From: AP-15 sp963846635
Lineage (GTDB): Bacteria > Pseudomonadota > Alphaproteobacteria > ATCC43930 > CGMCC-115725
Direction: 5' to 3'
Length of the DNA: 64,000 bases
Assembly: GCA_963846635.1 (NCBI GenBank)
Contig: CAWJXM010000010.1
Location: forward strand, 1 to 64,000
Shown here: positions 1-9,572 of the stretch, piece after piece
Position numbering within the stretch: the first letter of the stretch is position 1
How the letters are laid out: every line of letters begins with the position of its first letter
Notes under the pieces: generated by a model
The model's database searches: none
Told to the model about the DNA's origin: nothing
The model's input: the letters and a program-made list of their open reading frames with translations, nothing else
Translations under genes and position numbers: made by a program

Positions 1-2
1 TC

Positions 3-146
3 GAGCTGAGGCCAGTCCGCCCAGCCCCGCGTCCAATTACCCCGGCCGACGTCGAATGGCTCCGTGCTAACCTCGTGGGCCGAAAGATGCCCACCATCGA
101 TGCCGGTCGACTTGTCAGTGGGCTGCGGGATGAACGCGAGAAGTGA
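3..146 (+). CDS. C-terminus of a type II antitoxin (prevent-host-death/Phd-like), 5' end outside window
   Basis: An open frame enters from the left edge and stops at 144-146. It encodes about 47 residues ending ITPADVEWLRANLVGRKM...GLRDERE. This short charged C-terminus resembles Phd/YefM-type antitoxins, where it wraps around and blocks the toxin active site. Its stop codon overlaps the GTG start of the downstream vapC-like gene (GTGA at 143-146). That is the usual translational coupling of an antitoxin-toxin pair, and it is the main support for the call. The DNA-binding N-terminus lies outside the window, so the antitoxin class cannot be fixed. Confidence 0.6.
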   Translation, partial: ELRPVRPAPRPITPADVEWLRANLVGRKMPTIDAGRLVSGLRDEREK

Positions 147-564
147 GCCTTTATCTCGACGCGAGCGTCCTTGTCGCCCTTTTTGTAATCGACCCGATGA
201 CCACACGCGCAACCGCCTTTTTGTTGGGCCACCCAGAAGTGGTTGTCGTCAGCGATTTCGGCGCCGCGGAGTTTTCGTCTGCGATTGCCCGGCGGGTGCG
301 CATGCGTGATCTCAGCCGTCCGAAAGCGCAGCTCGCGTTCCTGCATTTCGATACATGGATAACCCGCGCCGCGCGCCGAGTGGAGATCATTGCGACCGAC
401 GTCGGGGCGGCCGATCGGATTTTGCGAAAGCTCGATGTCAACCTGCGCACTCCGGATGCGCTGCATATCGCGATGGCGCGGCGTCTTGATGCAGCCTGGT
501 CACCTTCGACCATGCTATGGCGACGGCCGCCCGCGCGCTCGGCATAGCGGTCGCGCTGCTGTGA
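143..564 (+). pseudogene. vapC: VapC-family PIN-domain toxin, frameshifted near the C-terminus
   Basis: The protein starts at the GTG that overlaps the antitoxin stop. It has the PIN layout: first Asp in MSLYLDASVLVALF (residue 6), a Glu in AAEFSSA (about 43) and a third acid in RTPDALHIA. VapC toxins are Mg-dependent RNases that cut tRNA or rRNA. The frame drifts after RRLDAA at about 495 and stops at 547. In the next frame the expected C-terminus follows (LVTFDHAMATAARALGIAVA, stop 562-564), including the fourth acid in TFD. One missing base, probably a C in GCAGCCTGG, explains this. As written the toxin would lose its last active-site Asp. It is either inactive or carries a sequencing error. 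Confidence 0.75.
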
Positions 565-721
565 CAGTTGTCGGCCATCCGTGAAATCAGCATTGTTGCA
601 AAGATATTGCGGTTTTCGGCGAGCGCTCGCGGGCGACGCGAGAACCGGCATGCCGCGCCGCCGGAAAGAGGCTCGGCTGCGGCTCGTCGGATGAAGGCGT
701 GTCCGTGCGGAGGACAGGACA

Positions 722-1921
722 ATGAAACTCGAGAACGCGATCAACATCGAAGACCTGCATCGGATGGCAAAGCGCAAGCTGCCAAAGATCATCTTCGACT
801 TTATCGAAGGCGGGCTCGAAGACGAGCGCGGGCTCGAGCGCAACCGCAACGCGTTCCAAAAGCACCTGTTACTGCCGCGCTACCTTGTCGACGTCTCGCG
901 CCGTGACCAGTCGGCGACCGTCTTCGGCCACACTTATGCAAGCCCGTTCGGCATCTCGCCGACCGGCGGCGCCGGGCTCTATCGGCGCGATGGGGATTTG
1001 CTGCTGGCAGAGGCAGCGGCCGAGGCGAATATTCCCTTTATCATGTCGGGCGGCAGCAACGCCTCGATCGAAGAGGCGATGCGCATCGCCCCGAATAATA
1101 CCTGGTTTCAGCTCTACGCCGCCAAGGACCATGATTTGACCGATGCGCTGATCGGGCGCGCCCGCGATAGCGGCGTCGGCGCGCTGGTGTTGACCGTCGA
1201 TGTGCCGGTCCATCCCAAGCGCGAGCGCAATTGGCGCAACGGCTTTGCCACCGTCCGCAATGGCGGCGTCATGGAAGCGCTGAAGCTGAAGCCGTCGATC
1301 CTGCTCGAAGCGATGACCCATCCCGGCTGGGTCTTCGATTATGTCAAGAATGGCGGCGCGCCGACCCTGGGGAATTGGGCGCCGCATCTCGCTAATGGCA
1401 ACGGCGCCGGCAAATCCGAGGCGATCCGGCTTGGGCGCAGCCAGACGCCAGCCTCGGCGCAGACTTGGCGCGATCTCGAACGCTATCGCCGGCTGTTCCC
1501 GCGCTCGCTCGTCGTCAAGGGCATCCTCAGCCCCGCCGATGCGATCCGCGCCGCCGAGATCGGGGTTGACGGCATCATCGTCTCGAACCATGGCGGCCGC
1601 CAACTCGACCAGGCACCGGCCTCGCTCGATGCATTGCCGGCAATCAAGGCGGCGGTTGGCGACAAGCTAACCATCATGCTCGACAGCGGCGTCCGGCGCG
1701 GCGCCGACATCCTGATCGCCTTCTGTCTCGGCGCCCAGTTTGTCTTCTTCGGACGACCGACCCTATACGGCGCCGTGGTCGGCGGGTTGCCGGGGGTCAA
1801 AAAGGCGATCGACATCTTCAGGGAAGAGATCGACCTCGTGATGGGTCAGATCGGCTGCCCGAGCCTCGCCGAACTCGGCCCCGATTTCTTGTGGCGCGAG
1901 GACTGGGCTCGCAACCGCTGA
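722..1921 (+). CDS. FMN-dependent alpha-hydroxy-acid oxidase/dehydrogenase (LldD/glycolate oxidase family)
   Basis: The 399-residue length is normal for this (beta/alpha)8 family, which oxidises L-2-hydroxy acids such as L-lactate, glycolate or mandelate to 2-keto acids using FMN. The protein opens with the typical INIEDLHRMAKRKLPKIIFD region and carries SPTGGAGL near residue 80. The family signature SNHGGRQLD at about residues 287-295 supplies the catalytic His and the substrate-binding Arg. DSGVRRGADI and GRPTLYG follow in the FMN phosphate region. The ATG follows a GAGGACAGGACA leader. The divergent MFS transporter ends 57 bp downstream on the other strand. Substrate cannot be read from sequence. 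Confidence 0.92.
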   Translation: MKLENAINIEDLHRMAKRKLPKIIFDFIEGGLEDERGLERNRNAFQKHLLLPRYLVDVSRRDQSATVFGHTYASPFGISPTGGAGLYRRDGDLLLAEAAAEANIPFIMSGGSNASIEEAMRIAPNNTWFQLYAAKDHDLTDALIGRARDSGVGALVLTVDVPVHPKRERNWRNGFATVRNGGVMEALKLKPSILLEAMTHPGWVFDYVKNGGAPTLGNWAPHLANGNGAGKSEAIRLGRSQTPASAQTWRDLERYRRLFPRSLVVKGILSPADAIRAAEIGVDGIIVSNHGGRQLDQAPASLDALPAIKAAVGDKLTIMLDSGVRRGADILIAFCLGAQFVFFGRPTLYGAVVGGLPGVKKAIDIFREEIDLVMGQIGCPSLAELGPDFLWREDWARNR

Positions 1922-1978
1922 GCCGCGCTCTCCGGGGAGCGCCACGAATCACGACCTGCCGTCGGGCCGATCGCATTG

Positions 1979-3382
1979 TTAATTCCCGACGGCGCGCTTG
2001 GCCGCAGCCGTTTGCGGTCGCCGCAGTGCGAGCGCCGCATCGATTTCGTCGATCGTGCGGCCGCGAGTTTCAAAGCCGATGAATAGCGCCGCCACGACAC
2101 CCAGGACAGACCAGAGGGCGAAGTAATTCATCGCCGGAATCAGGGCATCGAGTGTCGTCTGGGGGCTGACGAGGTTGGATGAGCCGGCGATCAGGGCCAA
2201 CCCCGCCGGGCCGATGAACTTGCCGAGATTGCCGGCGCCATAGGCGAGACCGAGGCCGCTGGCACGCAGCCGCGCCGGCCATATCTCGGCCATGTACGGG
2301 CCGATGATCGAATAGCTGCCGCTGCCGAAGAACTGCTGCACCAGAATCATTAAATAGAATATCGAGACGCCACCAATTGATAAATTGTGCAAATATCCAG
2401 CAAGCGAAAACGCCACACCGGCAATCGCACAGGTCAGCGCGATCGAGGCGCGGCGGCCCATCGCGTCCGAAATCCACGAGCAGAAAAACCGCCCGACGAT
2501 CTGACCAAGGCTCGCCCACACCACGAGGCCCGAAGCCTGTGCGGGTGTGATGTGCAAGACCATGACGAACAGGGTCACTTGCCACAACAGGAAGCCGGTG
2601 ATGCCGGTCCCGCTCAAGCCCGCAAGGCAGCCCGCGGCGACGCTGCGCGGGTATTTGAACAGCTCGCGCCACGCCACCTTTTCGGCCGGCGGTGCGATCG
2701 CCGGCAGCTGGATTTTGCGGGGATCAACCATCAGCGCCCAGGCGAGCGACTGGCGTGCCTCGGCAAGACGGCCCATGCGGATCAGCCAATACGGCGATTT
2801 AGGGACCCACGCTCGGATCATCAGGCTGAGCCCCGCCGGCAACAGCCCGACCGCAAACATGCCGCGCCAGCCGATATAGTTCTCGACATGCTGGCCGAGC
2901 AGCGCGCCTAAGACGAACCCAGCTGGCAACATCGTCGTCGTGACACCAGTAATCCAGCCACGCCTGGAGGCGGGTACGAACTCCTGCACGATGGCAATAT
3001 CGACGGTGTAGAGACCGGTCACCCCGAACCCAACCAAAAATCGGCAGAGCAACAGGTAAATCCAACCATGCTCCGGGGTCAGCGCCATCAATCCCGTCGC
3101 AATCGAGAAATTGAGGATCGTGCCGATCATGACTTTGCGCCGACCGATCTTGTCGGCGACCCAGCCCCAGATCACCGAACCGAGCGGGGCGCTAATTCCC
3201 GAAGACAGCAATATTGCCGCCGACTGGCCGTAGGTCAGGTGCCAATCTTTTACGATAAACGCCAATACAAAAGCGATCAGCAGAAAGTCAAAGAAATCCA
3301 GCATATCGCCGATCGTCGCCGCAGCGAAAATTTTCCACTGGTTTATCGTTAGATGCTGCTGCTGATCGAGATGTTCGAGCAT
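1979..3382 (-). CDS. MFS transporter, metabolite:H+ symporter type
   Basis: About 467 residues with twelve predicted membrane segments. The cytoplasmic loop motif GWVADKIGRRKVM lies between TM2 and TM3, and a matching SWISDAMGRRASI lies in the second half. The C-terminus ends FETRGRTIDEIDAAL, as in aromatic-acid and sugar-porter-like MFS proteins. It would import a small organic molecule with protons. I chose the start at 3382 (MLEHLDQQQHLTINQW) because GGGAGCGGAGACGCAGC precedes it. The frame stays open for 108 more codons upstream, but that stretch is low-complexity and overlaps the C-terminus of the upstream glycosyltransferase. Its neighbour is a hydroxy-acid oxidase, so a hydroxy or keto acid substrate is possible. 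Confidence 0.88.
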   Translation of the reverse strand: MLEHLDQQQHLTINQWKIFAAATIGDMLDFFDFLLIAFVLAFIVKDWHLTYGQSAAILLSSGISAPLGSVIWGWVADKIGRRKVMIGTILNFSIATGLMALTPEHGWIYLLLCRFLVGFGVTGLYTVDIAIVQEFVPASRRGWITGVTTTMLPAGFVLGALLGQHVENYIGWRGMFAVGLLPAGLSLMIRAWVPKSPYWLIRMGRLAEARQSLAWALMVDPRKIQLPAIAPPAEKVAWRELFKYPRSVAAGCLAGLSGTGITGFLLWQVTLFVMVLHITPAQASGLVVWASLGQIVGRFFCSWISDAMGRRASIALTCAIAGVAFSLAGYLHNLSIGGVSIFYLMILVQQFFGSGSYSIIGPYMAEIWPARLRASGLGLAYGAGNLGKFIGPAGLALIAGSSNLVSPQTTLDALIPAMNYFALWSVLGVVAALFIGFETRGRTIDEIDAALALRRPQTAAAKRAVGN

Positions 3383-3513
3383 GCTGCGTCTCCGCTCCCT
3401 CGCTTCGCGGCCGGTTGTTCCGGCACGCTTGTAATCTGGCCCCGGAGTGTACGACACGGCGATCCGATTTACTACGCTGCGGGCCGCGTGCCCGAGCGCT
3501 CCAAAGGCGTACT

Positions 3514-4500
3514 CTAGAAATTCCTGCGGGCCAGCGCGCGGAGTTGAGGAAGTGCACGATCTAGTATGCGGGAACAGAAAAGATATCGATATAGGCCGGT
3601 CGGTCCCAGCATAAGCAAGGAACCCAAGGCATTGGGTATCTGACGAAATTCGCCGTGAATCGCAGAAGCGAGTGCGGTGTTGACATCGATCGATGCTTGG
3701 GCACACCGCAGCACTGCATTGCAGTTTTCTGTTCGCAGCTTAGCTGCATAACGGTCGACGACGATCTGATGTTGCCGCCGAAAATCCAAAATATTTCTAC
3801 TTCCGGAAACGGTCAGCGAATTTTTGTGAATCCGAAAGGAAGCGAGCGGGTCCGAGTGATAATAGATATCACCGACTGTCGCGATCTTCAGATAAAGGTC
3901 CCAGTCCGGCGTGTACCACAATTCAGTATCGAGCCCACCGACACTCAGATACGCGTCGCGGCGAATGGTCGGAGCAGGAACGGCGACAAAATTTTGCACC
4001 AGCAATCGTTCAAAGAAAAGATCGAGTGGCACCGGAGAACCATCATCCCGCAAGGGACAGCGCCACAGCCCCAATTGCCTTCCTCGCTCGTCCATAATGT
4101 AGCAGGGGTGCAGATGCATCACGGCATCGGGTTGGCGCGAAAGCCATTGCTGAAGCTCGGCACATCTATTTGGCTGCCAAACATCGTCTTGATGGAGGAT
4201 ACATATCTGGTTGGATTGCGCCTGCTCGACTCCCAAGTTTGTTTTGGCCGTCCAGGGCCCCAGATCGAGACGGCGTTCTACGCGAATGTTCAGCCGATCG
4301 CGAAAGCTCAGGGCGATCTCTAAACTCGCCTCGGTGGCGCTCGCATCGATCACGATGACTTCAATCCCATCATCCTGCTGATCCGCAATCGATTGCAGCG
4401 CCGTGCCGAGCCAGCGCTCGCCATCATGCGAGGGGACGATCACCGAAAGCCAAGGCTTCTGCATCGCTTTTTTCTGGTCATCTACCAGGACTATACTCAC
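3514..4500 (-). CDS. Family 2 glycosyltransferase
   Basis: 328 residues with a GT-A fold. LSVIVPSHDGERWLGTALQSI (residues about 18-38) is the nucleotide-sugar binding start, VIVIDAS follows, and the metal-binding acidic motif sits in CILHQDDVW near residue 100. Further on are GGLDTELWYTPDWDLYLK, typical of the acceptor region, and LASFRIHKNSLT. No membrane segment is evident, so it should act at the cytoplasmic face on a lipid-linked or polysaccharide acceptor. It is followed about 130 bp later by the MFS gene on the same strand. Several membrane proteins of glycan type follow at 5.0-9.3 kb. The sugar is unknown. Confidence 0.9.
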   Translation of the reverse strand: MSIVLVDDQKKAMQKPWLSVIVPSHDGERWLGTALQSIADQQDDGIEVIVIDASATEASLEIALSFRDRLNIRVERRLDLGPWTAKTNLGVEQAQSNQICILHQDDVWQPNRCAELQQWLSRQPDAVMHLHPCYIMDERGRQLGLWRCPLRDDGSPVPLDLFFERLLVQNFVAVPAPTIRRDAYLSVGGLDTELWYTPDWDLYLKIATVGDIYYHSDPLASFRIHKNSLTVSGSRNILDFRRQHQIVVDRYAAKLRTENCNAVLRCAQASIDVNTALASAIHGEFRQIPNALGSLLMLGPTGLYRYLFCSRILDRALPQLRALARRNF

Positions 4501-4589
4501 GGCTGAAGCGCTAAAGCGGAGTTGACGCTGGTAAGACCCAACCCTAGTCGTGCGAGTTTAACGTTTGGTTGGTACCCATCTTCCCCTTT

Positions 4590-4695
4590 CGTCATGCCTG
4601 CGAAAGCGGGAATCCTGCCCCTGGCATGAACGGGGGGCAGCCGACGGTGTGCCTGAGGCCCTGGACCCCTCCCCGGACTTGATCCGGGGATCACG
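4590..4695. repeat. Dispersed palindromic repeat (CGTCAT...CGAAAGCGGGAATC type), degenerate copy
   Basis: The left arm starts CGTCATGCCTGCGAAAGCGGG and the right arm ends in CCTGGACCCC...GGGGATCACG. An inner perfect hairpin TCCCCGGA-CTTGA-TCCGGGGA sits near the right end. The same layout recurs at 35469, 36596 and, in variant form, 34094 and 37652. This intergenic stretch (4501 to about 4990) holds nothing else I can support. Confidence 0.7.
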
Positions 4696-5039
4696 CGGGG
4701 GGCGACGGAGAAGAAAAGGTGGGGATCATCCGTCTGATTCGCACCACCAGCGATATCCTTCGCTTGACCAAATATGCGGAGCCCGTTTTTAGGTCGGGGC
4801 GTGGCCTTGCCGGCCGTTAACATGAGCTCGCAGCCGAGGCTCGCGATGCAGCCCTGATCGGAAGTTCGCTCCACGGCTAACCCTAAAGCCGGTGTTGCAT
4901 CTGTCGCTTTATGAACATTTTGTCAAGGTGTTGACAAAGGATCTGAAACACGATTGATCGCGCGTTTAAGGCTGGAACAGGATAACACCCCATCAGCAAA
5001 ATTCTGAGCACAAGCATACGCCTGCTGATCACGGGCGGG

Positions 5040-5957
5040 TTGGTGGCTTTGCTGATCGCGCGGCTCGATCTCGGTCGGGCCGCCGCTCTTATGTTTGGCG
5101 CGTCGCTGCCGGTGATCGCAGCGACGCTCGCCGCGCTGTCCGCAGCCAATCTGGTTGTGGCATTACGTTGGCATTTGATTTTATCGGCCGCGGAGCCTTC
5201 GCCTGGGCCGGGTGCGCTGCTGAAGCTTGTATTTGTTGGTCTATTTTTCAACCAAGTGCTACCAACCGGGATCGGCGGCGACGCCGTGCGGGCGTGGCGC
5301 TGCACCAAGATCGGCATAGCTCTGGGACCGGCGATCAGGAGCATTTTGCTTGATCGTGCCACCGGCTATTTGGTCCTCGTGGCCGTTTATGGCGCAGCAC
5401 TGCCGAGCTTGTTGCGGGTGTTGCCGCAAGCGAGCGAGCGGATCAGCGTCGTCATCGTGTTCGGCGTCGCGTTGCTGGCCCTCGTCGCGCTGGTATCGCT
5501 CGACCGGATGCCTCGGATTATGCTGCGGCTTCGGTTTGTTGAGCCGTTGATAGCGTTGGCGCGCGAGAGCCGGCGGCTGCTTATGCGGCCTCGGCGCTGC
5601 AGTGCTGTTCTGAGCATGTCGCTGTTGTCGATCGGTTGCTTGATCTTCGCGTTCAAATTCGCGGCTGACAGCGTACACAGCCATGTTCCGCTGGTAACTT
5701 GGTTGATGGTGGTTCCGCCGGTCACCTTGATCCAATTGGCACCGGTATCGCTTGCCGGTTGGGGGGTGCGCGAAGCGGCTCTAGTGGTGGCGCTCGGTGC
5801 GTTCGGCGTTCCAGCCGAGGCGGCGCTCGCAACCTCGGTCATGATGGGGTTGTGTTCGATCCTGTCCGGTTTGCCCGGCGGTCTGATCTGGCTCTGCGAC
5901 GGGGATATTTCGCCAGTGCGGCTCATTCCGATCGATAACGCGGCAGAACGGCGGTGA
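5040..5957 (+). CDS. Lysylphosphatidylglycerol synthase TM-region/UPF0104-type membrane protein
   Basis: About 305 residues with roughly eight hydrophobic segments. Motifs include LRWHLILSA, FFNQVLPTGIGGDAVRAWR, DRATGYL and WGVREAALV, which match the flippase-like domain family seen in MprF and in aglycosyl-lipid transporters. The role is probably transfer of a lipid-linked molecule across the inner membrane. The only standard start giving most of the protein is TTG at 5040. The coding pattern continues upstream to an in-frame stop at 4983, reading ISKILSTSIRLLITGGLV from an ATC at 4992. That ATC has GGAACAGGA about 10 bases ahead of it, so either ATC is the start or a mutated ATG is present. 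It sits upstream of two further polytopic proteins on the same strand. Confidence 0.8.
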   Translation: MVALLIARLDLGRAAALMFGASLPVIAATLAALSAANLVVALRWHLILSAAEPSPGPGALLKLVFVGLFFNQVLPTGIGGDAVRAWRCTKIGIALGPAIRSILLDRATGYLVLVAVYGAALPSLLRVLPQASERISVVIVFGVALLALVALVSLDRMPRIMLRLRFVEPLIALARESRRLLMRPRRCSAVLSMSLLSIGCLIFAFKFAADSVHSHVPLVTWLMVVPPVTLIQLAPVSLAGWGVREAALVVALGAFGVPAEAALATSVMMGLCSILSGLPGGLIWLCDGDISPVRLIPIDNAAERR

Positions 5958-6097
5958 CAGTGAAGATCAGCGCAACCCAAACTCGGATTCTCGAAAGCGT
6001 GCGCTCGGTTTTGTCGTTTTCGAGACGGTAAAGAGGCTGGTGAGCCGCGGCGGTAACCGGTACACGCTACATGCGCGAAGTAGGATAACAATCCCAT

Positions 6098-7630
6098 ATG
6101 CTGAGGCTCAAAACCTGCCATTCGCCCGTTGTCACCGAGCGATCGATTGGCAGGCAATGGTCTACCAGGGTCGGTTTCGCCATCCTGATTGCCGTTGCTG
6201 CTGTCTACTACTTGTTCTTATTGAGTAACGGCACCTTTCAGCTTTTCGCGCCGGAACTGCTCGATAAAGTATTCGACAGTATGCTTGCGCATTTGCTGCA
6301 CGGCGAATTCAATGTCGATCCCAAGGCAATCGGCTTCGAGGCATCGGTTAGAGGCGGAAAAACATATACCTATTTCGGGATATTCCCAGCGCTGTTGCGA
6401 TTGTTGGCATTGCCATTCACTAATCTTGCCCAGGCGCATCTTGCGCGGCTGTCGTGCCTCGCCGCCACCGTCATTTTCGTTGCTCTGCAATTGCGAACAC
6501 TGCTCCTCGTCCACCACAGTTTGCCTAATGCGAGCCGCAGACCCGCCTTTCTTACTATAATGATCGCCGCGACCTTGTTCAGCGGCCCACAGATTTATGT
6601 GCTCGCCTTCGCCGAGGTGTATGATGAGTCGATCCTGTGGGCGGTTGCGATGGCCGCGGCGTTCAATCTGATCGTGCTACGGGCGGCATTCGGGCGCGGG
6701 TTGCGCAATTCCGACCTAATGTGGCTCGCGCTTTTCGCAGGGCTCGCCTTCAACACGCGTGGCTCGATTGGCATCGGGCTCTATATCGCCACGTTTTTGC
6801 TGCTGGTGCGGGAAGGCTGGCGCCGGCACTGGCCAGAGCGCCCGCTATTGGCAACCGGGGGAGGTATACGGAGAGCAGTAGCGAGCTTGGCATCCGATGC
6901 CGGCATTGTCCTGCCGTTCATCATTCTGGGGTTGCTGGCCGTCGCGGTCGGGATTGTCAATTACGGGCGCTGGGGCAGCCCTTTTGTCTTTGGCGGCAAC
7001 GCTCAAAACTACAGGCTGCTGGCGCGCGATCCGGACGCAGTCCGGATGTTCGATACTTATGGTGCATTTAATCTCGGCCGGGTATGGATCGGCGCCCTCT
7101 ATTACGCCACCGGCATTCCGTGGTTGTTGAAAGGCATTCCGCCCTTTGCTGAGTTTCTTCGCGCTCGATATTTCCGCATCGAGGCGCCGCCGATTACCCC
7201 GATATTGACCAATCCTTTGACAATCCTGCTCGCCGGCATCGGCCTCTATCGGTTGTGGTGGAAACCGGATCTGCGCGGCAATGGCGTAGCAATCCTGCGA
7301 ATGACGTTGATTGGGCATGCTGTCACGATCATTATTCTTCTTGCATTTTTTGCTCTTACATTGCGCTATCGGCTCGATTTTGCGCCATTCATGACCTTGG
7401 CCGCTTTTATTGGATATCGTTCGTTTTGTTTGGCGACGGCCGAAATAGGCGAAATCCGCTACAGACGGCTTCGAGCGGCTGCTATCGGCCTTTGTGTCCT
7501 CGGCATTCTCTTCAGCCACTATGTCTTGATCCTGCACAAGGCCTGGAGCATGGGGGTGCCAATGTCGGTCAGGCTATCGCTTCGGCCGTTCCTGCCATCA
7601 ACTTACCTGCCGATACCCGCTCCCTATTAA
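6098..7630 (+). CDS. Polytopic membrane protein, GT-C glycosyltransferase-like, function unknown
   Basis: 510 residues with about ten hydrophobic segments. The first loop after TM1 (residues about 50-90) contains an acidic/His-rich stretch (LDKVFDSMLAHLLHGEFNVD). This is where GT-C enzymes that use polyprenyl-phosphate sugars keep catalytic residues, but I do not see a clear DxD or DE pair. Further features are FGGNAQNYRLLARDP in a periplasmic loop and a basic C-terminus. The ATG at 6098 has AGGATAACAATCCCAT ahead of it. It lies between the flippase-like gene and another polytopic gene, so a role in envelope glycan assembly is a reasonable inference. Confidence 0.65.
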   Translation: MLRLKTCHSPVVTERSIGRQWSTRVGFAILIAVAAVYYLFLLSNGTFQLFAPELLDKVFDSMLAHLLHGEFNVDPKAIGFEASVRGGKTYTYFGIFPALLRLLALPFTNLAQAHLARLSCLAATVIFVALQLRTLLLVHHSLPNASRRPAFLTIMIAATLFSGPQIYVLAFAEVYDESILWAVAMAAAFNLIVLRAAFGRGLRNSDLMWLALFAGLAFNTRGSIGIGLYIATFLLLVREGWRRHWPERPLLATGGGIRRAVASLASDAGIVLPFIILGLLAVAVGIVNYGRWGSPFVFGGNAQNYRLLARDPDAVRMFDTYGAFNLGRVWIGALYYATGIPWLLKGIPPFAEFLRARYFRIEAPPITPILTNPLTILLAGIGLYRLWWKPDLRGNGVAILRMTLIGHAVTIIILLAFFALTLRYRLDFAPFMTLAAFIGYRSFCLATAEIGEIRYRRLRAAAIGLCVLGILFSHYVLILHKAWSMGVPMSVRLSLRPFLPSTYLPIPAPY

Positions 7631-7734
7631 GGAGTTTAGTCACCGAGGTAATCAATATCCTGGAGCTTCAAACATTTGTTTGTTGACCCTCGAGTTCGGC
7701 GCTTCGTTTCTTTCACAAGCCTGCCTGAACCCGC

Positions 7735-9300
7735 ATGACAGCTGACCCCTACATGACCACGGAAGCAGATGCCGCTCGCGCGGGAATCAGTGGATGGCTG
7801 GTCGCTGGTCTTTTTGTCGTCTGTGTCGGACTAGCGGCGCTGCCGATCTTCAGTCACCGCTTCCTCTCTATCAACGACTATCTCAATCATCTCGCGCGCA
7901 GTGATGTCTTGCTCCATTATAATAGCAATGTCGGGGTTTCTCGGTTTTATACTCCTCATTGGCGAATACTGCCAAATCTGGCGCTGGATCTGTGGGTTTT
8001 TGGGTTCGGTCGAATTCTCCCGGTTGAGCTGGCCGGTAAGCTATTTGTCGCCGTCACCCTCGCGACCGTGCTGGGTGGCGTCATCATCCTGCATCGAATA
8101 GTCTTTAACAAATGGTCTTTGTGGCCCTTTCTTGCCGTCGTCCTCCTTTACAATCGGCTGTTGCTGGTTGGCATAGTCAATTATTTGTTCGGTATTGGTT
8201 TGTGGCTGCTGGTTTTCGCGCTATGGATCGAGCTCCGCCAAAGACATCCACTGATCCGCGCCTCCATGTTATCATTGGGCGCACTCGCCGTCTTCTTTGT
8301 CCATCTGTTTGCATTCGGAATTTTGGCGGTAACCGTCGCTGCTTACGAGCTCGTCGTTTTTAGCTCGGGTCGTCGACCCTTTGCGAAGCGGGTCGTTGAC
8401 CTTTTTGTCGCCGCCCTCCCATTCTTCCCTGCGATCGCGCTGCTCGTCTTATTTTCGCCGCACAGCACCAGTTCAGCGATCATCAGATACCGCGACCTGT
8501 GGACGCGGATTTTAGCATTCGCGGCGCCGATACTGTATGACTGGCGTGTCGAGGCCATCTGTTACTTTGTCTTGGGTGCATTGGTCTTGTGGACAGTGCT
8601 GACTGGCGCAATCCGCTTTGATCGGCGGTTGGCGGCCAGCGTCCTCGCCCTTTTTGTTTTACAATTCTGTATCCCGAATGTGATCATGACGGCGGAGGGT
8701 GCAGATCGTCGGATCCCGATTCCGATGATGCTCCTCGCAATTGCTGCAACCGATCCAAAAAAAGCCTCTCGTCAGCAATGCCTGGCTTTAATATTAGCGA
8801 CGGGCGCGATTTTTGCGTTTCGTATCGCCACAGTCGAAGACCGTTGGTCGCGCGATCAGCCGGCCTATGCATCTGCTTGGGCGGCTCTGTCTCAAATCCC
8901 CGCAGGGGCGCGGGTGGCGACTGCGTTTGCCCCTGACGTTTTCGACAGTTTCTCGACCCCGGAGATTGCGCTTTACTATCTTCCGGTATGGCGGGTCGTG
9001 CCGCAGGGCGGCTTTACGCAAACCCTGTTTGCTTCTCCGACCCAGCAGCCGCTTGTCCTCACCCCCGAATATGCGCGCCTCGCCGCCGCGACATCCGCGA
9101 GCGACATCTGGCAGGCATTCGTTAGCGGAAGCGGCACCACCGCATGTAAACCGATACCAAGGTTGATCGCGGCAATCCGCGAATATGATTATGTCGCCTT
9201 TGTCGACCGCAGAAAATTCCTTGTCTGCAGTAATCCGCTCCTTCACCCAATGGCCGGTGGCCGTTATGTGCAAGTTTTTCGTGTTACCCCGACCCCTTGA
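7735..9300 (+). CDS. Polytopic membrane protein of unknown function
   Basis: 521 residues. There is a TM segment near residues 20-40, then a periplasmic loop with SINDYLNHLARSDVLLHY, about eight further hydrophobic segments, and a soluble C-terminal part of about 150 residues ending VFRVTPTP. The loop motif SINDYLNHLAR resembles the FPLxDYPNHLAR-type motif seen in many bacterial membrane glycosyltransferase-like proteins. I do not recognise a defined family. It starts about 105 bp after the previous polytopic gene and probably shares its transcript. Confidence 0.6.
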   Translation: MTADPYMTTEADAARAGISGWLVAGLFVVCVGLAALPIFSHRFLSINDYLNHLARSDVLLHYNSNVGVSRFYTPHWRILPNLALDLWVFGFGRILPVELAGKLFVAVTLATVLGGVIILHRIVFNKWSLWPFLAVVLLYNRLLLVGIVNYLFGIGLWLLVFALWIELRQRHPLIRASMLSLGALAVFFVHLFAFGILAVTVAAYELVVFSSGRRPFAKRVVDLFVAALPFFPAIALLVLFSPHSTSSAIIRYRDLWTRILAFAAPILYDWRVEAICYFVLGALVLWTVLTGAIRFDRRLAASVLALFVLQFCIPNVIMTAEGADRRIPIPMMLLAIAATDPKKASRQQCLALILATGAIFAFRIATVEDRWSRDQPAYASAWAALSQIPAGARVATAFAPDVFDSFSTPEIALYYLPVWRVVPQGGFTQTLFASPTQQPLVLTPEYARLAAATSASDIWQAFVSGSGTTACKPIPRLIAAIREYDYVAFVDRRKFLVCSNPLLHPMAGGRYVQVFRVTPTP

Positions 9301-9572
9301 ACCGGTGCTGCACGTCAGGCCGTTTAAAACAGGAGCATCGCGTATTAATCGCCGAACCTCAATTCGCCAATGAATTATCTCTCTTGCATAAGTGCTTGCT
9401 GGATCGCCTGTCTAAAAAAACGGCACAAGCTAAAATCGGTTTGCTTCGTCGTAGTAGCAGAGCTCGCCGCGATTGCTTGACAGGTTTCTCCACCTCGAAA
9501 TAGCCTGCGATTAAGCCCAGTCGGCCTACGGACAGGGCGGTTGAACGATCGGAAGCAACGGAGGAGGTCACC

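Noticed and set aside
151..849. Long minus-strand open frames opposite vapC and the hydroxy-acid oxidase
   Set aside because: GC-rich antisense shadow with arginine/serine-rich composition and no conserved motif; the plus-strand genes explain the DNA.
3383..3706. 108-codon N-terminal extension of the MFS transporter frame
   Set aside because: It overlaps the glycosyltransferase C-terminus, has no conserved look, and a good ribosome-binding site precedes the internal ATG at 3382.
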